Shown here in pieces: positions 61,949 to 64,000 of a stretch of 64,000 nucleotides of DNA. The number at the start of each line of letters is the position of its first letter. The first letter of the stretch is position 1. The position numbers and the translations under genes were made by a program. Location: the NCBI GenBank assembly GCA_001298555.1, contig LJCW01000164.1, positions 1 through 64,000 on the forward strand. Direction: 5' to 3'. The DNA is from Actinobacteria bacterium OV450. Lineage in GTDB: Bacteria > Actinomycetota > Actinomycetes > Streptomycetales > Streptomycetaceae. The notes below the pieces were generated by a model. That model was not told the origin of the DNA. It did no database searches and saw only the letters and a list, made by a program, of their open reading frames with translations.

Positions 61949-63472
61949 TCAGATTAGGCCGCTCGTCTGCTGCTCGTGGGAGCTCACGACAAAGGACTCG
62001 CATATCTTGTCGTTGCGGGGAGCTTGCGGAACCACCGGATCCTTAACTTGTCCTGCCAAGTAGAGAACGACAGCAGCTCCCCACAGACTAGCCAGTATTG
62101 CCCCAATTACGCGTCGAAGCGCCCTTGTCAGGTCTCCACTAAGTGGTGAGGAATCTCGGATCAGCAGAAGCGCTGCTGCGAATGTGGATGGCGCGAGAAG
62201 CATCGCGAGGCGCGCAGGAGTAAGACCGTGCAGCAAAGGGTACGACAGGCCTACTGCAGCCAAGGTCAGGAGAATTATTCCAAAAATGATCCAGTGGATT
62301 AGGCGACTGAGCCGGCTCTGCTGCAGCGCACAGGGGACTCGTATCTGATGGTTACGAAGCGGGTCAGATGAGCTGATATAGCACAGCTCTGACTTGCATA
62401 CGTTGACGTCCAGACGACCTGCAAGGGGCGCACCATTCACCCTAAGGGGTTCGACTTTATTCTCCACCAGGGCAATGATCGGATCTGTCATCTCGATTGC
62501 GACATGGTTGGATTGAGCATCATTAAAAACAGCTTCAAGCGGTATGACCCCCCGAAGACACCACGCATCACGAAGAGCTCTGTCCTTTTTAACGCTGACG
62601 GCTCGCCGCTCTGACATCGTAACAATGAAGGGACAATCCAGCGGCACTTCGCAGTCGGCTAGAGCCACCCAGCGCCTACCATAGTCAACGTAGGTTTTGA
62701 GGATCTTCCGCCCGAGGGGAGCATTTTTGCGGCTCGATTGGGCCAACATTTTGCATTCTTCGAGAAACCGTGCCAGCTGCTCCAGAGCCGGCTCCAGGTC
62801 CATCAACCCCGGAAGAGGTTGGTTCCGCCGCCGCCTTACAGTTTCCTGTTTCGCCTTTAGCAGATCAGGAAGTGCGAGAAGCGGGCTATCCGCTGCGGAG
62901 TGGCCACTGTTCCCGAGACCAAGAAACGCCAAGTGGCCTTGGATTACCTGACTCCAGACGGACAACCGTCTATACTCTCTATCCGTCAAGCGTTGACCAT
63001 CCGATGTCAGATATCCGTAAAGCCGATCACCCGAAGGAGCCTGGAAGGCAATCCATGAAGCCGGAGCGAACTTGCAGATAGCCACTAGGAGCTCTTGGGG
63101 TGCCTCAGTGCGCACGCCCGCCTTAGAGCTCAATCGTGCAATATAGTCAGCTTGCATTCGCGCGGTTTCGATGCGAGAAAGGCGAGATACACGCTCGCCA
63201 TCTACCGTTAGCTCGAAACCTAGCAGCGGCTCTTTGGGGAAGATCGCCACTGGCAGAGTCAGCCATGCTTTATCTCTCGACCTTGCATCGCGCGGCAGAT
63301 GCGGATTCAGCACGTCCCGCAAGGGGCTAATGTCAAGAGTGCGTTGGCGTTCAGCCCATAGAGCACTTGAGAGACCAATTCTCTCCATGGACCGCACCCG
63401 CCAACGCTTGTGCTCGTCGATCAGCTGCGCAACTATCTGCCCGTCGCCCCTCAGATCGATGAAATCAGCCAC
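61949..63472 (-). CDS. Hypothetical protein with C-terminal transmembrane helices, atypical composition
   Basis: A 507-aa protein that I do not recognise. A large soluble N-terminal part (about 1-390) includes EPLLGFELTVDGERVSRLSR and CKFAPASWIAFQAPSGDRLY. It is followed by three hydrophobic helices in about 395-475 (LIHWIIFGIILLTLAAVGLS, LAMLLAPSTFAAALLLI, AILASLWGAAVVLYLAG) and a short polar tail. GC and codon use are clearly lower and more mixed than in the chromosome. Possible starts are GTG 63472 (MADFIDLRGDG) or GTG 63541. It is convergent with the nuclease gene. Confidence 0.65.
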   Translation of the reverse strand: MADFIDLRGDGQIVAQLIDEHKRWRVRSMERIGLSSALWAERQRTLDISPLRDVLNPHLPRDARSRDKAWLTLPVAIFPKEPLLGFELTVDGERVSRLSRIETARMQADYIARLSSKAGVRTEAPQELLVAICKFAPASWIAFQAPSGDRLYGYLTSDGQRLTDREYRRLSVWSQVIQGHLAFLGLGNSGHSAADSPLLALPDLLKAKQETVRRRRNQPLPGLMDLEPALEQLARFLEECKMLAQSSRKNAPLGRKILKTYVDYGRRWVALADCEVPLDCPFIVTMSERRAVSVKKDRALRDAWCLRGVIPLEAVFNDAQSNHVAIEMTDPIIALVENKVEPLRVNGAPLAGRLDVNVCKSELCYISSSDPLRNHQIRVPCALQQSRLSRLIHWIIFGIILLTLAAVGLSYPLLHGLTPARLAMLLAPSTFAAALLLIRDSSPLSGDLTRALRRVIGAILASLWGAAVVLYLAGQVKDPVVPQAPRNDKICESFVVSSHEQQTSGLI

Positions 63473-63567
63473 ACAGTAAGCCTTGCCCTTCCGTCCCCCT
63501 CTCCGCAAGTTGGAGGCGATCCGTCTTTGAAGGCACAGCACATGGCGCTCCGCAACTTGGAACGAAA

Positions 63568-63596
63568 TTGACAGAAGGCCGCGCCTACGGTAAGAT
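63568..63596 (+). promoter_or_regulatory. Near-consensus sigma-70-type promoter
   Basis: TTGACA at 63,568-63,573 and TAAGAT at 63,591-63,596 are separated by exactly 17 bases, a very good vegetative promoter. It reads into AT-rich leader DNA and the small gene at 63,707. Transcription would start near 63,603. Confidence 0.7.
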
Positions 63597-63706
63597 TATT
63601 TACTTTTTCAATGGAATGCCGTATAATGCAATCATTCCAAATGAAAGAGCGCGCCTTAATTGCGATCAATTTACATTTCCATCTAATCAAACGAGAGAAG
63701 TCGTCC

Positions 63707-63928
63707 ATGTCTCGCTACAAGATTCCTCGGAAGCATCAGCTTGAGAAGAACGTCTGGGATGAAGTTGGGGATGTATCGGCCGATCTCGTGGGCGTGCAGC
63801 GCTACGTAGCCGGAAAATGGGGCAAGCATGCGGTCAGCGAATACCCGGCCCCGGTATATCCAGACGACTCGCCACCCAAGATTCGCCGTCGCTCGATCAT
63901 CGAGATCTTCACTCGCGGCAACCGTTAA
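63707..63928 (+). CDS. Small hypothetical protein of the integrative element
   Basis: A 73-aa basic protein (MSRYKIPRKHQLEKNVWDEV, ending IIEIFTRGNR) with no family I recognise. The ATG at 63707 follows GAGAGAAG; the same frame is open from an ATG at 63611, which would give 105 aa. It lies behind a strong promoter with an AT-rich leader, suggesting high or early expression on the element. Confidence 0.5.
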   Translation: MSRYKIPRKHQLEKNVWDEVGDVSADLVGVQRYVAGKWGKHAVSEYPAPVYPDDSPPKIRRRSIIEIFTRGNR

Positions 63929-63932
63929 TGCT

Positions 63933-63975
63933 TGTAAGCCTGCTTACATCTTTTGCCGCCCCTCCCGCCTATAAT
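63933..63975 (+). promoter_or_regulatory. Palindromic operator and TATAAT box for a gene leaving the window
   Basis: A perfect 7-2-7 palindrome TGTAAGCCTGCTTACA (63,933-63,948) is followed by TATAAT at 63,970-63,975. Ten bases later is an ATG (63,986-63,988) with no ribosome-binding site between, the spacing of a leaderless transcript. The palindrome sits at the -35 position, so a bound regulator (for example GntR type) would block or control the promoter. The gene has only five codons in the window. Confidence 0.5.
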
Positions 63976-64000
63976 CCATCCTCATATGACAGAACGAGGA

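Larger units (their letters stand above)
59253..64000. mobile_element. Left part of a probable integrative element in tRNA-Pro (continues beyond the window)
   Basis: The region starts at the 42-bp tRNA-Pro fragment and carries genes without core-genome character: an unrecognised helical protein, a nuclease-fold protein, a membrane protein and small ORFs. Base composition falls, most clearly at 61,950-63,720, where ATA, TTA-type and A/T-ending codons become common. For a minus-strand tRNA cut at its 3' end, the regenerated full tRNA and the integrase should lie at the right end, outside this window. Replication or transfer genes cannot be judged from this part. Confidence 0.6.

Overview
The window is high-GC actinobacterial DNA from a Streptomyces-type chromosome. 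The signs are very GC-rich codon third positions, frequent GTG starts, ATGA/GTGA start-stop overlaps, a conservon (cvn) operon, a type III PKS (rppA) cluster, a monomeric isocitrate dehydrogenase and a GH46 chitosanase. All functional calls come from reading the sequence and from recalled family knowledge; no database search was run.

Layout. 0-7 kb: a 3-hydroxyisobutyryl-CoA hydrolase-like gene, a DHFR-like reductase, a fused remnant of an AraC regulator and an MFS pump, an isochorismatase-type hydrolase and a four-gene conservon. 7-12.5 kb is an eroded zone: one hypothetical gene, an HTH fragment, a lipase pseudogene with several lesions, an unrecognised membrane/coiled-coil gene pair, and broken integrase-type genes ending at an intact tRNA-Pro(GGG). 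12.6-36 kb is mostly housekeeping and secretion: the lutABC lactate-oxidation operon, cobF, a PLP enzyme, two tandem secreted tripeptidyl-aminopeptidase-type hydrolases, a GH71 protein, icd, chitosanase, corA, a LysR/LysE pair, a double-Nudix protein and a DHA2 efflux pump.

36-41.5 kb holds a tetrahydroxynaphthalene (flaviolin/melanin-type) cluster. It reads leftwards as rppA, a CYP158-type P450 and a cupin oxygenase. A second CYP158-like P450 is divergent and is translationally coupled to a small acyl-CoA carboxylase epsilon-type subunit. 41.5-51 kb holds a VanW-family protein, a YczE-like membrane protein with a 15-C tract, and a four-gene peptide export cassette: a 72-aa double-glycine precursor, an HlyD-type adaptor, a C39-peptidase ABC exporter and an NHLM-type second ABC protein. 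No modification enzyme lies beside it. This is the best candidate in the window for an undescribed system.

51-59 kb: acylphosphatase, a DrrA/DrrB-like ABC pair whose ATPase N-terminus is replaced by repetitive DNA, a GlxA-type AraC regulator, a metallo-beta-lactamase-fold hydrolase, and a Tat-exported sulfatase convergent with its formylglycine-generating enzyme. From 59,253 to the right edge there is a probable integrative element. It begins with a 42-bp copy of the tRNA-Pro 3' end, running from the anticodon loop to the 3' terminus, and continues with lower-GC genes: an unrecognised helical protein, a PD-(D/E)XK-type nuclease, a membrane protein, a small ORF behind a near-consensus promoter, and a palindrome-controlled promoter running out of the window. 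The intact tRNA and the integrase would be expected beyond 64,000.
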